Notes under the pieces: model-generated | What the model saw: only the letters and a program-made list of their open reading frames with translations | The model's database searches: none | Told to the model about the DNA's origin: nothing | Position numbers and translations under genes: made by a program | NCBI RefSeq assembly: GCF_004342265.1 | Contig: NZ_SMCS01000007.1 | Span: forward strand, 124,001-188,000 | Direction: 5' to 3' | Length of the DNA: 64,000 nt | Source: Luteibacter rhizovicinus | Lineage (GTDB): Bacteria > Pseudomonadota > Gammaproteobacteria > Xanthomonadales > Rhodanobacteraceae | Shown: one piece after another, positions 53,192 through 63,095 of the stretch | Layout of the letters: each line of letters opens with the position of its first letter | Position numbering within the stretch: the stretch's first letter is position 1

Positions 53192-53749
53192 TCAGCGGTA
53201 GCTGTGACAATCGACGAGGTGGTCGTTGACCATGCCCGTTGCCTGCATCAACGCGTAGCAGATCGTACTGCCTGCGAAACTGAAGCCACGTTTCTTCAGC
53301 GCCGCGCTCATGGCATCCGATTCCACGGATCGCGCGGGCACGTCCGATGCGCACTGCCAGGCATTGACGATGGTCTGGCCGCCCACGAACGACCACAGAT
53401 ACGTCGTCAGAGAACCATGCTCGGCCACGACCGCCACGGCGGCACGTGCGTTCTTTCGCGTGGAGCCGATTTTCAGCCGGTTCCGGATCAGGCCCGGATC
53501 ACGCATGAGTTGGGTCATTTCGTCGTCCGACATGGCCGCGATGCGCTCGATGTCATAACCATGGAAAGCACGGCGATAATTGTCGCGCTTCGCAAGCACG
53601 GTACGCCACGACAGTCCGGCCTGGGCCCCTTCCAGCAGCAGAAACTCAAACAGCGCGCGATCGTCGCGAACCGGTACGCCCCATTCCCTGTCGTGGTATT
53701 CGCGTTCTATGTCGCTTTGGTCCGCCCATGCACAGCGCTTGATATTCAC
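53192..53749 (-). CDS. tag: DNA-3-methyladenine glycosylase I
   Basis: A 185-residue base-excision enzyme removing 3-methyladenine. RCAWADQSDIEREYHDREWG, FEFLLLEGAQAGLSWRTVL and the C-terminal NDHLVDCH give the zinc ligands (Cys, His, His, Cys) and the aromatic pocket. The start is GTG, fixed by AGGAG seven bases upstream. Convergent with bioC. Confidence 0.92.
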   Translation of the reverse strand: MNIKRCAWADQSDIEREYHDREWGVPVRDDRALFEFLLLEGAQAGLSWRTVLAKRDNYRRAFHGYDIERIAAMSDDEMTQLMRDPGLIRNRLKIGSTRKNARAAVAVVAEHGSLTTYLWSFVGGQTIVNAWQCASDVPARSVESDAMSAALKKRGFSFAGSTICYALMQATGMVNDHLVDCHSYR

Positions 53750-53829
53750 GGCATTCTCCTTTGTGCGGACGGAGAATATCCAAGCTATCGCAGCGATAAT
53801 GTCCGCTTTGAGCATCGGTGTCCGTGCGC

Positions 53830-54723
53830 ATGAATGAAGATTCCCCACGTCGGAACGCTGTCGTCGCATTGGGCATCACCGTCGTCATTTGGGCGTATAG
53901 CTGGATCGTGATGAAGCAGGTCCTGCGTTATGCCGGCCCATTCGACTTTGCCGCCCTGCGTTATTCGCTCGGCGCAGCGCTGCTTTTCGGGGTACTGCTG
54001 GCAACCCGCCAGCCATTGCGCCCACCGCCGATTCTGTCGACGGCACTCGTAGGGCTTAGCCAGACAGCGGCCTTCCAGGGGCTGGGCCAACTGGCGCTGG
54101 TCAGCGGTGGCGCGGGGCATGTCGCACTGCTCGCGTACGCAATGCCGTTCTGGGCCGTGCTGCTCGCATGGGTGCTGCTGGACGAGCGTCCCACACGCCG
54201 CCATGTCGTGGGCCTGCTGCTCGCGGCACTGGGCCTGACCTGCGTCATCGAACCCTGGCATGGCCTGGGCAGCACCATCAGTACGATATGCGCGCTGGCC
54301 GGCGGTGGATTCTGGGCGCTGGGCACGGTACTCAGCAAACGGATATTCCGCATGCACAATCCGGCGCCGCTGACCCTCACCGCATGGCAGATGATGTTCG
54401 GCGCGATTGCCCTTGTCGTCGTGGCCTTGTGCGTCCCGCAGCGCGAGATCGACTGGACGCCGGCCTTCCTGGGCGGACTCGCCTATAGCGTGATCCTGGC
54501 GTCCAGCGTCGCGTGGGGCTTATGGCTGTTCGTGGTCAAACGTCTGTCGACCGCGGTCGCGTCGGTTGCCAGCCTGGCCGTACCGGTCACCAGCGTACTG
54601 ATGGCCTGGGTCATCCTGGGGGAACGCCCGACACCCATGGAGGGTGTCGGCGTCGTCTTCATTCTTGCCGGCCTGGTCGCTGTCACCGGTGTCGGCTTTG
54701 GCCGCCGCGCCGGCCGCTCCTGA
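53830..54723 (+). CDS. EamA/DMT-superfamily transporter
   Basis: About 297 residues with ten predicted helices in two EamA repeats. The first opens ALGITVVIWAYSWIVMKQVLRYAGPFDFAALRY; the second ends LAVPVTSVLMAWVILGERPTPMEGVGVVFILAGL. Such proteins export amino acids or metabolites. The ATG is uncertain, since ribosome-binding signals are weak and an in-frame GTG lies four codons earlier. Confidence 0.82.
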   Translation: MNEDSPRRNAVVALGITVVIWAYSWIVMKQVLRYAGPFDFAALRYSLGAALLFGVLLATRQPLRPPPILSTALVGLSQTAAFQGLGQLALVSGGAGHVALLAYAMPFWAVLLAWVLLDERPTRRHVVGLLLAALGLTCVIEPWHGLGSTISTICALAGGGFWALGTVLSKRIFRMHNPAPLTLTAWQMMFGAIALVVVALCVPQREIDWTPAFLGGLAYSVILASSVAWGLWLFVVKRLSTAVASVASLAVPVTSVLMAWVILGERPTPMEGVGVVFILAGLVAVTGVGFGRRAGRS

Positions 54724-54729
54724 CGCGAG

Positions 54730-55674
54730 TCACCAGGGCAGCGCGTCCAGATCGACGTTGCCGCCGGTCAACACCGCGCCGACGCGCCGTCCCGCGAAAC
54801 GCCCGGGATAACGCAGCAACGCCGCCAGCACCGTGGAGCTGGAAGGCTCCACGACGATCTTCAGCTCGGACCAGAGCAGTTTCATCGCGGCAATGGTTTC
54901 GGCGTCGGACACGGGCAGCATCTCGACCGCGTGTTCGCGCAACGCTTCGAAATTCGGCTCCCCGATCAGCGTGCGCAGGCCGTCGCTGATCGTATCGGGC
55001 ACGAACGGGCCGACACGATGTCCGTCGCGCAACGAACGAAATGCGTCGTCGGCACCTGAGGGTTCGGCACCGAAGAGACGAATCGCCGGATCGATGCCGT
55101 GTGCGGCAATCGAGCAACCGGCCGCGAGACCGCCACCGCCAACGGGGAACAGCACCGCGTCGAGACCGGGAACCTGTCGCAGCAGCTCGGGAACCAGCGT
55201 GCCCTGCCCCGCGATGACACGGGCATCGGCATACGGATGGACCAGGTCAGCGCCCGTGGCGGCCTGTATTTCGGCGGCCGCCGCCTCGCGCGAGGCTTGC
55301 GTGGGCGCACATCGGTGGATGGTCGCGCCCGCGGCAACGATGGCGTCGACCTTGGTCTGCACGGCACCGTCGGGGACGATGATATGTGCAGGAATTCCCC
55401 GGGATTTCGCCGCCAGCGCCAGCGCGTTGCCGTGGTTTCCCGACGAATGGGTCACGACGCCCTTCGACGCGACGGCATCGTCGAGCGACCAGACGGCATT
55501 CGACGCTCCCCGGAATTTAAACGCGCCACCGCGTTGCAGGTTTTCGCACTTGAAGTAAACGGGAACGCCGACAAGCGCGTCGATACGATCGCTACGCATG
55601 ACAGGTGTGACGACGGCATGGGGCGCGATGCGGGCGGCGGCCGAACGGATGTCGTCCAGGCTGGGTAGCATCAT
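54730..55674 (-). CDS. PLP-dependent threonine/serine dehydratase-like enzyme
   Basis: A 314-residue fold-type II enzyme. YFKCENLQRGGAFKFRGASNAV holds the PLP Lys, THSSGNHGNALALAAK is the substrate loop, and LFPVGGGGLAAG binds the phosphate. It lacks the C-terminal ACT domain of biosynthetic IlvA, so serine racemase, hydroxyaspartate dehydratase or a catabolic dehydratase are all possible. The ATG overlaps the epimerase stop, implying a two-gene operon. Confidence 0.8.
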   Translation of the reverse strand: MMLPSLDDIRSAAARIAPHAVVTPVMRSDRIDALVGVPVYFKCENLQRGGAFKFRGASNAVWSLDDAVASKGVVTHSSGNHGNALALAAKSRGIPAHIIVPDGAVQTKVDAIVAAGATIHRCAPTQASREAAAAEIQAATGADLVHPYADARVIAGQGTLVPELLRQVPGLDAVLFPVGGGGLAAGCSIAAHGIDPAIRLFGAEPSGADDAFRSLRDGHRVGPFVPDTISDGLRTLIGEPNFEALREHAVEMLPVSDAETIAAMKLLWSELKIVVEPSSSTVLAALLRYPGRFAGRRVGAVLTGGNVDLDALPW

Positions 55675-56675
55675 GCGCGGAACTCCACGCCGCATACGAA
55701 ACGACGCTCGTCACCGGGCGCCAGCGTCACCAGCGGCTTGCAGTCGTCGCGATTGAAGGCGTCGGCCATGCACTCCATGGGTTCGAGCGCTACCGCGCGG
55801 CGCGCATCGCGATTCACCGTGTCCGCCGTAAAGGCCAGCATGACGCCATGCTCCTGCCAGACAGCAATGGAGACGCCCGTCTTCGGATCGCGCAGACGGG
55901 TGCGGGCACGCCCATCCGTATCGAGACGCAGATCGGCATAGGTATGGTTGAGTTCGATGTCGCCGATCGCGCGCGGCGTACGGAAGTCGAACGAACGATC
56001 CGCTTTGTCCAGCGCCTGCCATGCGCGCGTGCCGGGCAGAGGGATGTAGTCGGCGTCCGTGGCGATCAGTGTGTCGGCGGGAATGGTCAGTTCCCATTCC
56101 GCGATGGGCCCATCGGATAGACGGAAGTAAGGATGCCAACCAAAGAAGGTCGGCGCGGGGTGATCGCCGACGTTGCGGGTTTTCGCCTCGACGGTGAGAC
56201 CACTGTCGTCCAGCGTGAAGGTCACCGCGATGTCGATGGCGAAGGGATAGCCAGCGTGCGTACCCAGCCGGATCGAATGGCTGACCAGGGTAACGGAGGC
56301 GGATTTGTCGTCCGCGTATTCCCGCTGCACGTCGAATACGACGTTGCGCAGGAATCCATGGCGGATCGCCCGATCCGCACCCTCAGCGCCAGGCGCGAGG
56401 TCATACGTGTTGCCCTCGAACGTATACCGGGCATCGGCTACGCGATTGGCGAACGGCGTCATGATGGCGAAGCGGGAGCCCTTCTGGGTCGCAAGTTCCT
56501 GCGGATCGCGAAAGCCGTCGGCAATGTTGCGCAGGCGAGGACCCACGGGCAGTTCGATGGCCAGGACGGTCGCGCCACGCCGGGCGATTCGCACACTCCG
56601 GTCGCCGTCCGCATCGACGAGAACCAGCAGCGGCTCGTCTCCGAGCGATGCATGACCAGTGGTAAAGCGGGACAT
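55671..56675 (-). CDS. Aldose 1-epimerase family protein
   Basis: A 334-residue galactose mutarotase-fold protein. FANRVADARYTFEG, NAIRHGFL-type AIRHGFLRNV, FFGWHPYFRLSDG (catalytic His) and LEPMECMADAFNR (catalytic Glu region) are visible. It interconverts sugar anomers. First gene of the pair with the PLP enzyme; the link between their substrates is unclear. Confidence 0.85.
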   Translation of the reverse strand: MSRFTTGHASLGDEPLLVLVDADGDRSVRIARRGATVLAIELPVGPRLRNIADGFRDPQELATQKGSRFAIMTPFANRVADARYTFEGNTYDLAPGAEGADRAIRHGFLRNVVFDVQREYADDKSASVTLVSHSIRLGTHAGYPFAIDIAVTFTLDDSGLTVEAKTRNVGDHPAPTFFGWHPYFRLSDGPIAEWELTIPADTLIATDADYIPLPGTRAWQALDKADRSFDFRTPRAIGDIELNHTYADLRLDTDGRARTRLRDPKTGVSIAVWQEHGVMLAFTADTVNRDARRAVALEPMECMADAFNRDDCKPLVTLAPGDERRFVCGVEFRA

Positions 56676-56742
56676 GGAGGCTTCCTTTTGACGAATCCGA
56701 CCGCATGTTAGCCTGCCTGTTCAGCCTTCACATGCCCCCTCC

Positions 56743-59391
56743 ATGAACGATCGCGCCGACGCCGCAACCTCCGTCATCCACCTTGTCGATTACCGCGCCC
56801 CCGCCTGGCACGTCGAACACGTCGAGCTCGATTTCGACCTCGGAATCGACCGGACGGACGTCGTAGCGAAACTCGATCTGCGGCGCATGGCGAACGAACC
56901 GCTTCGCCTGAACGGCGAAGGCCTGGAACTGCTTTCGGTCAGTGTGGACGGTCGCCAGCTCGGACCAAACGACTACATCCTCGGTAACGGTACGCTGGAA
57001 ATTGCGATCGATGTGGACCGGTGCGTCGTCGAAACCCGCGTCGGCCTTCGTCCCGCCGAGAATACGGCGCTGGAAGGGCTGTACCTGTCGGGCAGCCGCG
57101 ACACAGGCTTTTTGCTGACCCAGTGCGAAGCCGAAGGCTTCCGGCACATTACGTTCTTCCCCGATCGGCCGGATGTCCTCTCGAAGTACACGGTGACGTT
57201 GCGCGCCGATCGCGAACGCTTTCCCGTCCTCCTCGCGGGCGGCAACCCCGATGGCGAGGGTGAACTGGAAGGTGGCCGCCACTGGGCGCGCTTCGTCGAT
57301 CCACACCCGAAGCCGAGTTACCTGTTCGCCCTGGTGGCGGGCCGGTTGGCACGCATCAGCCAGGACTACACCACTGCGGACGGTCGCCCCGTCGCCCTGC
57401 ATATCTGGGCCGAAGCCGACGTCATCGATCGCTGCCACTACGCGATGGATTCGCTCGTGCGCTCGATGCGCTGGGACGAGGAAACCTATGGGCGCAATTA
57501 CGACCTCGATGTTTTCCATGTCGTCGCCACGCACGACTTCAACATGGGTGCGATGGAAAACAAGGGCCTGAACATCTTCAACGCGAAGTATCTGCTGGCC
57601 GACGCCGACTCCGGTACCGACGACGAATATCGTCACGTCGAAGCCGTGGTAGCTCACGAGTACTTCCATAACTGGAGCGGCAACCGCGTCACCTGCCGCG
57701 ACTGGTTCCAGCTAAGTCTGAAAGAAGGTCTGACCGTTTTCCGCGAGCAGAGCTTTTCGGCCGATATGAATTCCGCGCCGCTGAAACGCATCGAAGACGT
57801 GGCACTGCTTCGCCGTGCGCAGTTCCCCGAAGATGCGGGTCCGCTTTCGCATCCGGTCCGGCCGGCCGAATACAGCGAGATCAATAATTTCTACACCGCG
57901 ACGGTGTACGAGAAAGGCTCCGAACTGGTGCGCATGCTTGCCGGCCGCCTGGGTAAGGATGGCTTCCGCCGCGGCATGGATCTGTATTTCGAACGCAACG
58001 ATGGCGACGCCGCGACGATCGAAGACTTCCTCTCCGCATTGGGCGAAGCCAACGACATCGACCTCACACCCTATCTCGCGTGGTACGGACAGGCGGGCAC
58101 GCCACGCCTGTCTGCCAGCGGGCAATACGACGCCGATGCGCGGCGCTATACGCTGAAACTTCGCCAGCGCACGCCGGCGGGTCCGGGTCAGGCCGAAAAG
58201 CGGTCGCTGCCGATTCCCGTGAAGCTCGCACTGTTCGCGACCGACGGACGCATGTTGCCGCTCAAGCTTCGCGACGGAACCGGACCGGTCGATACCGAAC
58301 TCACGGTAGTCATCGATCAGGCCGAAGCCACCTACGTATTCGACGACGTCGACGTTGCACCAGTGCCGTCGCTGCTGCGCGGCTTCTCCGCACCGGTCAT
58401 TCTGGAGTTCGACTACGCGCCCGACGAACTGGCGGTGCTGTTGCAGCACGATGTCGACGGCTTCAATCGCTGGGAAGCGGGACAGCAACTCGCGGCACTT
58501 GCTTACGACGACCTGCGCGACGGAAAGCAGGACAGCGCAGCCGTTACGGCATGGACCGGCGCGCTCGCCACGCTGTTCGGCAACGAGGCAATCGACGATG
58601 CGCTGCTGGCGGAGTTGCTGACACCGCCCGGCGAAATCGAACTCGTGGAGCGCCAGGCCGAGCGCGATCCGGACCGTATCCGCGCGACACGGAAATCCTT
58701 GCTTGCCGCGCTTGCCTCCCGCATCGGCGCGTCGAAACTTCGCCAGCGATACCAAAGTCTGCACGCACGCACCACCGGCGCCCTCGACGCGCAAAGTCAG
58801 GCAGCTCGCCAGCTCAAACGGCGGATGCTGGACCTGATCGCGGCCGTCGACGAATCGGACGCGCGCACCCTTGCACTGGCGCAGTACAACGAAGCACCGG
58901 GGATGACCGACCGCCTTGCCGCTCTGACCATCCTGGCGACCACCAGCACGGACGGTGCGGCGGCTTCGATCGCGCATTTTCGCGAGCGCTACGCGGACAA
59001 CGCCCTGGCACTCGACAAGTGGTTCGCCGTGCAGGCGCAGTTGCCGGGCGATGACGCACTGGCCCGCGTACAGGCGCTGGAACGAGATGCGACCTTTACG
59101 TTGCGCAATCCGAATCGCGTCCAGGCCCTGATCGGCTTGTTCGCCCGCGCCAATCCCACGGGATTTCACCGGGCCGACGGTGCGGCTTATCGCTGGCTGG
59201 CCGAACGGCTGGTGACGCTGGACGGACTCAACCCCCAGGTTGCCGCTCGCGTGGCGACGGCCTTCAACGGCTGGAAGCGGCTCGAACCCGTACGCAGGGA
59301 AGCGGCACACGCAGTGGTGGCGGAACTAGCGGGACGCAGCGATCTGTCGCGGGACCTGACCGACATCCTGGGCCGGGTGGCCCTGGGCTGA
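56743..59391 (+). CDS. pepN: Aminopeptidase N
   Basis: An 882-residue M1 zinc aminopeptidase. The exopeptidase motif GAMENKGLNIF (269-273 for GAMEN) is followed by VAHEYFHNWSGNRVTCRDWFQLSLKEGLT, with zinc ligands His305 and His309, Glu306 as base and the later Glu. The length and the C-terminal helical domain match bacterial PepN. It degrades cytoplasmic peptides. Monocistronic; divergent from the epimerase gene. Confidence 0.95.
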   Translation: MNDRADAATSVIHLVDYRAPAWHVEHVELDFDLGIDRTDVVAKLDLRRMANEPLRLNGEGLELLSVSVDGRQLGPNDYILGNGTLEIAIDVDRCVVETRVGLRPAENTALEGLYLSGSRDTGFLLTQCEAEGFRHITFFPDRPDVLSKYTVTLRADRERFPVLLAGGNPDGEGELEGGRHWARFVDPHPKPSYLFALVAGRLARISQDYTTADGRPVALHIWAEADVIDRCHYAMDSLVRSMRWDEETYGRNYDLDVFHVVATHDFNMGAMENKGLNIFNAKYLLADADSGTDDEYRHVEAVVAHEYFHNWSGNRVTCRDWFQLSLKEGLTVFREQSFSADMNSAPLKRIEDVALLRRAQFPEDAGPLSHPVRPAEYSEINNFYTATVYEKGSELVRMLAGRLGKDGFRRGMDLYFERNDGDAATIEDFLSALGEANDIDLTPYLAWYGQAGTPRLSASGQYDADARRYTLKLRQRTPAGPGQAEKRSLPIPVKLALFATDGRMLPLKLRDGTGPVDTELTVVIDQAEATYVFDDVDVAPVPSLLRGFSAPVILEFDYAPDELAVLLQHDVDGFNRWEAGQQLAALAYDDLRDGKQDSAAVTAWTGALATLFGNEAIDDALLAELLTPPGEIELVERQAERDPDRIRATRKSLLAALASRIGASKLRQRYQSLHARTTGALDAQSQAARQLKRRMLDLIAAVDESDARTLALAQYNEAPGMTDRLAALTILATTSTDGAAASIAHFRERYADNALALDKWFAVQAQLPGDDALARVQALERDATFTLRNPNRVQALIGLFARANPTGFHRADGAAYRWLAERLVTLDGLNPQVAARVATAFNGWKRLEPVRREAAHAVVAELAGRSDLSRDLTDILGRVALG

Positions 59392-59400
59392 CCCGATCGG

Positions 59401-59586
59401 TCAGTTCGCGTAGTCGAGCAAGACTTCGCGAAGCTGGGCCATGCGCTGCTCGATACGGGGGCGCAACGCGTCGCTCTCGCTGCCGGACTGCACGGCCAGG
59501 TGTTCCATCGCCATTTCCAGCTGGCCCAGTTCGATGAGCAGGTCGTGGTGGCGGAAGTCGGGCTCGATGGCGATAACGGCGTTCAT
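59401..59586 (-). CDS. Small helical protein, 61 residues, unknown
   Basis: MNAVIAIEPDFRHHDLLIELGQLEMAMEHLAVQ...RIEQRMAQLREVLLDYAN is mostly amphipathic helix. GGAGG precedes the ATG, so it is probably translated. It is convergent with pepN, ten bases from its stop. No family recognised. Confidence 0.6.
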   Translation of the reverse strand: MNAVIAIEPDFRHHDLLIELGQLEMAMEHLAVQSGSESDALRPRIEQRMAQLREVLLDYAN

Positions 59587-59800
59587 GACGTCCTCCGGCA
59601 CTGCCGACCTGGGTAACGTAGCTGTGCAACCGCCGTGCCATGGTCGCCGGAGCAAACAATGAGTGTGAACCACGTCACATTCAACCTGGCCAGAAGTGCA
59701 CAAAACTGACGCTGTGCGTCACGAATTGCCGATTTCGGGTAGGGACTGAACGGAAAAGTCACACATGGTTCACTTAATCGGCGCTAACTTAACCCCAACG
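59587..59800. other. Intergenic stretch without a recognised gene
   Basis: This part of the 726-bp gap before mnmG is A/T-richer than its neighbours and contains several short TCAC/GTGA words, but no open frame with a ribosome-binding site. It is upstream of the small helical protein gene, whose promoter it should contain. Nothing more can be supported. Confidence 0.5.
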
Positions 59801-59829
59801 AAAAAAGCCGCGACTTAGCGCCGCGGCTT
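59801..59829 (-). terminator. Rho-independent terminator of the candidate small RNA
   Basis: An 8-bp stem (59805-59812 with 59822-59829), 9-nt loop and T tract on the minus strand. On the plus strand the T run is interrupted, so the minus strand is favoured. Confidence 0.75.
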
Positions 59830-59930
59830 GTCTTTCGTGCCAGTCATCCGGTTTCTGGCGCCCGGCAACACGGTCATCCTGGATTCCCCCTGTTCCTGAG
59901 ACCGCCGGGCGCCAGATCTCATTCTCGGAT
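59801..59930 (-). ncRNA. Candidate GGA-rich small RNA with its own terminator
   Basis: Read on the minus strand, perfect 13-bp arms TCTGGCGCCCGGC and GCCGGGCGCCAGA (59904-59916 with 59854-59866) close a 37-nt loop with three GGA motifs (CAGGAA, GGGGGAA, CAGGAT). A fourth, CCGGAT, lies in the linker. Then comes the stem AAGCCGCG/CGCGGCTT (59805-59829), which runs into a T tract. GGA in exposed loops is how Rsm/Csr small RNAs bind CsrA. The 5' end and promoter are not fixed; no coding frame fits. Confidence 0.5.
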
Positions 59931-60090
59931 CGAATGGGGCATCCCTGCCCGCATCCCGCTTCCTTCCTCCGGCACGCGACCAAACCCCTGTCGTTCGGTC
60001 TCGGCGCGCGTCTTATCGCGCAGCGTCTGCCCGGGAGAAGTGCGGGATTCTTGAAGCAGGGATCATGCCACCAGCCCCATGCCCGCTCTT

Positions 60091-60225
60091 GCAGGAGCGC
60101 TCTTGCGCGCGATTCCCCGCGGAGCCGGACGCCGACGATCGCAGCAGTCCAGCTAGCAAACCGCTCGCGTCATCGAAGGAACAAGCGTCTCGCTCCGCAG
60201 GGGATCGCGCGCAAGCGCGCTCCAA
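60091..60225. repeat. Related inverted-repeat element before mnmG (different core)
   Basis: The outer arms GCAGGAGCGCTCTTGCGCGC and GCGCGCAAGCGCGCTCC resemble the ends of the 137-bp family. The next segment, ATTCCCCGCGGAGC, pairs with GCTCCGCAGGGGAT instead of the GAAAGCCAAC arm, and the core is different. At about 135 bp it looks like a sister family. Confidence 0.7.
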
Positions 60226-60274
60226 CACAAGAGGCTCTCCAAGCAGCAGTCATACAGACACCAGCGGAAACGCC

Positions 60275-60280
60275 TAAAAT
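60275..60280 (+). promoter_or_regulatory. Candidate -10 box for mnmG
   Basis: TAAAAT, five of six matches to consensus, lies 32 bases before the mnmG ATG. No good -35 was seen. Confidence 0.4.
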
Positions 60281-60312
60281 AGCGTCCCGGCCTTAAGCCC
60301 GAGCCCAATGCC

Positions 60313-62187
60313 ATGCTTCACAACGAAACCTATGACGTGATCGTGGTCGGCGGCGGCCACGCCGGCACCGAAGCCGCGCTTGCGGCTGCTCGCGTAGGCG
60401 CCCGCACACTGCTGCTCAGCCACAACATCGAAACCATCGGTCAGATGAGCTGCAATCCGGCGATCGGCGGCATCGGCAAGGGACATCTGGTCAAGGAAAT
60501 CGACGCATTGGGCGGCGCCATGGGCCACGCCGCCGATCGCGCAGGCATCCAGTGGCGCACACTCAACGCGTCCAAGGGACCGGCGGTACGCGCCACGCGC
60601 TGCCAGGCCGACCGCGCGCTTTACAAGTCGGCGATTCGCCACATCGTCGAAACCCAGCCCAATCTGCAGCTTTTCCAGCAAGCGGTGGACGACCTGTTAC
60701 TCGAGAACGGTCGTGTCGTCGGCGTACGCACGCAGATGGGCCTCGATTTTCACGCCGCCACCGTTGTACTGACCGCGGGAACGTTCCTCGCGGGCAAGAT
60801 CCATATCGGTCCTGCGCAATATGCCGGTGGACGCGCGGGCGATCCGCCCGCGTCCACGCTGGCCGCTCGCCTGCGCGAATTGCCCGTGGCCGCCGACCGC
60901 CTGAAAACCGGCACGCCGCCGCGCATCGACAGCCGCAGCATCGATTTTTCGGCGCTGGAAGAACAGCCGGGCGACGATCCCGCACCCCACTTCTCCTTCA
61001 TGGGCTCGGCGCGCGAACACCCGCGACAGGTCAGTTGCTGGATCACGCACACCAGCGAGGCGACGCACGACCTCATTCGCGGCTCGCTCGATCGCTCGCC
61101 GCTGTATAGCGGCCAGATCGAAGGCGTGGGTCCGCGATACTGTCCGTCCATCGAAGACAAGGTCGTGCGCTTCGCCGAGAAATCGTCGCACCAGATCTTC
61201 GTGGAACCGGAAGGTCTCGACACATTCGAGATCTATCCCAACGGCATCTCGACATCGCTGCCGTTCGACGTGCAGTACGCCCTGGTGCGCTCCATTCGCG
61301 GGTTCGAGAACGCGCACATCACGCGTCCCGGCTACGCCATCGAATACGACTACTTCGATCCGCGCGGACTGCATCCGTGGCTGGAAACGAAGAACATCCC
61401 GGGCCTGTATTTCGCGGGCCAGATCAATGGCACGACCGGCTACGAAGAAGCGGGCGCCCAAGGATTGATCGCCGGCATGAACGCCGCGCTGGCCACGCGC
61501 GGCGAAGCGCCGTGGTACCCGCGTCGCGACGAAGCCTATATCGGCGTGCTGATCGACGACCTCACCACGAACGGCACGATCGAGCCCTACCGCATGTTCA
61601 CGTCGCGCGCCGAGTACCGGCTGCACCTTCGCGAAGACAATGCCGACCTGCGCCTGACCCCCGAAGGCCACGCCCGCGGCGTCGTGCCCGACGATCGCTT
61701 CCATCGCCTGGAAAACAAGCGGGAAGCCGTCGAACGCGAGACCGCGCGCCTGCGTGGCATCTGGGCAGCCCCCACGAACACTTTAGGCGCGGCGGTGGAA
61801 CGCTCGCTGGGCATCGCCGTCAGTCGCGAGACGCATGCACTCGACCTGCTGCGCCGCCCCGAGATGAACTACGTCGCCCTGACCGCGGTCGCCGAGCTGG
61901 GACCGGCGGTCGACGATCCGGAAGTGGCGGGACAAGTCGAGGTACAGGCCAAGTACGCCGGCTATCTCGAGCGCCAGCGCGAAGAGATCGAGCGTCAACG
62001 CCGGCACGAGACCACGGTCATTCCGTCCGGGTTCGACTATGACCGCGTACGCGGACTGTCGACCGAGGTCCTGGGCAAGCTCAAGCGCACCCTGCCTGAA
62101 ACCATCGGTCAGGCCGCACGCATCAGCGGCGTGACGCCGGCAGCGATCTCGTTGCTGCTGGTACACCTGAAACGTCGCGCCGCCTGA
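60313..62187 (+). CDS. mnmG: tRNA uridine-5-carboxymethylaminomethyl modification enzyme MnmG (GidA)
   Basis: A 624-residue FAD enzyme that, with MnmE, modifies U34 of several tRNAs. [21 protein letters not shown] binds [59 protein letters not shown] and [22 protein letters not shown] are signatures. The C-terminal helical domain is complete. Monocistronic by spacing. Confidence 0.96.
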   Translation: MLHNETYDVIVVGGGHAGTEAALAAARVGARTLLLSHNIETIGQMSCNPAIGGIGKGHLVKEIDALGGAMGHAADRAGIQWRTLNASKGPAVRATRCQADRALYKSAIRHIVETQPNLQLFQQAVDDLLLENGRVVGVRTQMGLDFHAATVVLTAGTFLAGKIHIGPAQYAGGRAGDPPASTLAARLRELPVAADRLKTGTPPRIDSRSIDFSALEEQPGDDPAPHFSFMGSAREHPRQVSCWITHTSEATHDLIRGSLDRSPLYSGQIEGVGPRYCPSIEDKVVRFAEKSSHQIFVEPEGLDTFEIYPNGISTSLPFDVQYALVRSIRGFENAHITRPGYAIEYDYFDPRGLHPWLETKNIPGLYFAGQINGTTGYEEAGAQGLIAGMNAALATRGEAPWYPRRDEAYIGVLIDDLTTNGTIEPYRMFTSRAEYRLHLREDNADLRLTPEGHARGVVPDDRFHRLENKREAVERETARLRGIWAAPTNTLGAAVERSLGIAVSRETHALDLLRRPEMNYVALTAVAELGPAVDDPEVAGQVEVQAKYAGYLERQREEIERQRRHETTVIPSGFDYDRVRGLSTEVLGKLKRTLPETIGQAARISGVTPAAISLLLVHLKRRAA

Positions 62188-62245
62188 TCGGTCGTCCGCG
62201 CCGCCTATGGCATGATGCGCGGAGAATAGCCGCGCGAGCAGAACG

Positions 62246-63004
62246 ATGACCAAGCAGGTCTGGATTGGACGACAGGGCGAACGCCTCGGGCCTTATACCG
62301 AGGACGAGGTTCGTGCATGGTTGCGCGACAGAACGTATCGCCCGGACGAACTCGGCTGGTACGAGGGCATGACCGAGTGGCGCCCGCTCGGCGAGCTCTT
62401 TCCGGACGCGCGGCCCGAACCCGGTCCGGCGACGGCTCCGCCCTCCCCGCCCCCGTTTCTCGGCATCACCGACGTGGCGGAACCGCTCTACGCCGGATTC
62501 TGGCTGCGCTTCGCGGCCTGGGTGATCGACTACCTCATCCTGCTCGTGCCCTTCACGGTCATCGCACTGTCGATGGGACTGGCCGGCGCGGCCAGCCACT
62601 TCATGGACGTGGTAGGCAGCGACCGTGTGAACGCGATGTCGGGTTATGTCGCCGCGCTGCGGCCGATCAGCCTGGCGACGACGATTGCCGGCTTCATCTA
62701 CTACGCCGCCTTCGAATGCTCGAAGTGGCAGGCGACGCCCGGCAAGCTGGCCGTGGGCCTTCGCGTAACCGACATGCAGGGCGAACGCCTCTCGTTCGGC
62801 CGCAGCATTGGCCGCAACGCCGTTCGCCTGGTGAACGTGGTCATCTGGCTGATTCCCATGATCTGCTACCTCGTCGCCGCATGGACGGAACGCAAGCAGG
62901 GCGTGCACGACATGCTCGCGGGCACGCTGGTCCTGCAAGGGCGCGTGGGCGAAGTCGCTGCCGCGGCGCCGCCCTATAACGGCGGCGGTTCGTTCAACGC
63001 CTGA
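62246..63004 (+). CDS. GYF_2 plus RDD-family membrane protein
   Basis: A 252-residue protein. An N-terminal GYF_2-like domain (IGRQGERLGPYTEDEVRAWL, GWYEGMTEWRPLGELF) is joined by a Pro-rich linker to an RDD domain (AGFWLRFAAWVIDYLILLVPF, then the helix pair with ATPGKLAVGLRVTDMQG). RDD proteins include transporters and membrane proteins of unknown role. The partner of the GYF domain is not predictable. Confidence 0.82.
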   Translation: MTKQVWIGRQGERLGPYTEDEVRAWLRDRTYRPDELGWYEGMTEWRPLGELFPDARPEPGPATAPPSPPPFLGITDVAEPLYAGFWLRFAAWVIDYLILLVPFTVIALSMGLAGAASHFMDVVGSDRVNAMSGYVAALRPISLATTIAGFIYYAAFECSKWQATPGKLAVGLRVTDMQGERLSFGRSIGRNAVRLVNVVIWLIPMICYLVAAWTERKQGVHDMLAGTLVLQGRVGEVAAAAPPYNGGGSFNA

Positions 63005-63034
63005 CCGGCACGCCGGAGGCGTCTCCTGTGCGGC

Positions 63035-63084
63035 TTGCTATCATCGGCGGCTGGAATCGCAGCAAGCGGCCGTCCGGCCGCCGC
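63035..63084 (+). promoter_or_regulatory. Extended -10 promoter and leader hairpin of tex
   Basis: TTGCTATCAT (63035-63044) is an extended -10 (TGnTATCAT). Downstream, GCGGCCG/CGGCCGC (63066-63081) forms a tight hairpin in the short untranslated leader before the tex ribosome-binding site. Confidence 0.45.
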
Positions 63085-63095
63085 ACAGGAACGAC

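Noticed and set aside
59867-59903. C-rich loop on the plus strand considered as an sX13-like RNA
   Set aside because: No terminator follows the hairpin on the plus strand; the T tract supports the minus strand instead.
63066-63081. Hairpin before tex considered as terminator of the RDD gene
   Set aside because: It lies downstream of the extended -10 box and has no T tract, so it is more likely part of the tex leader.
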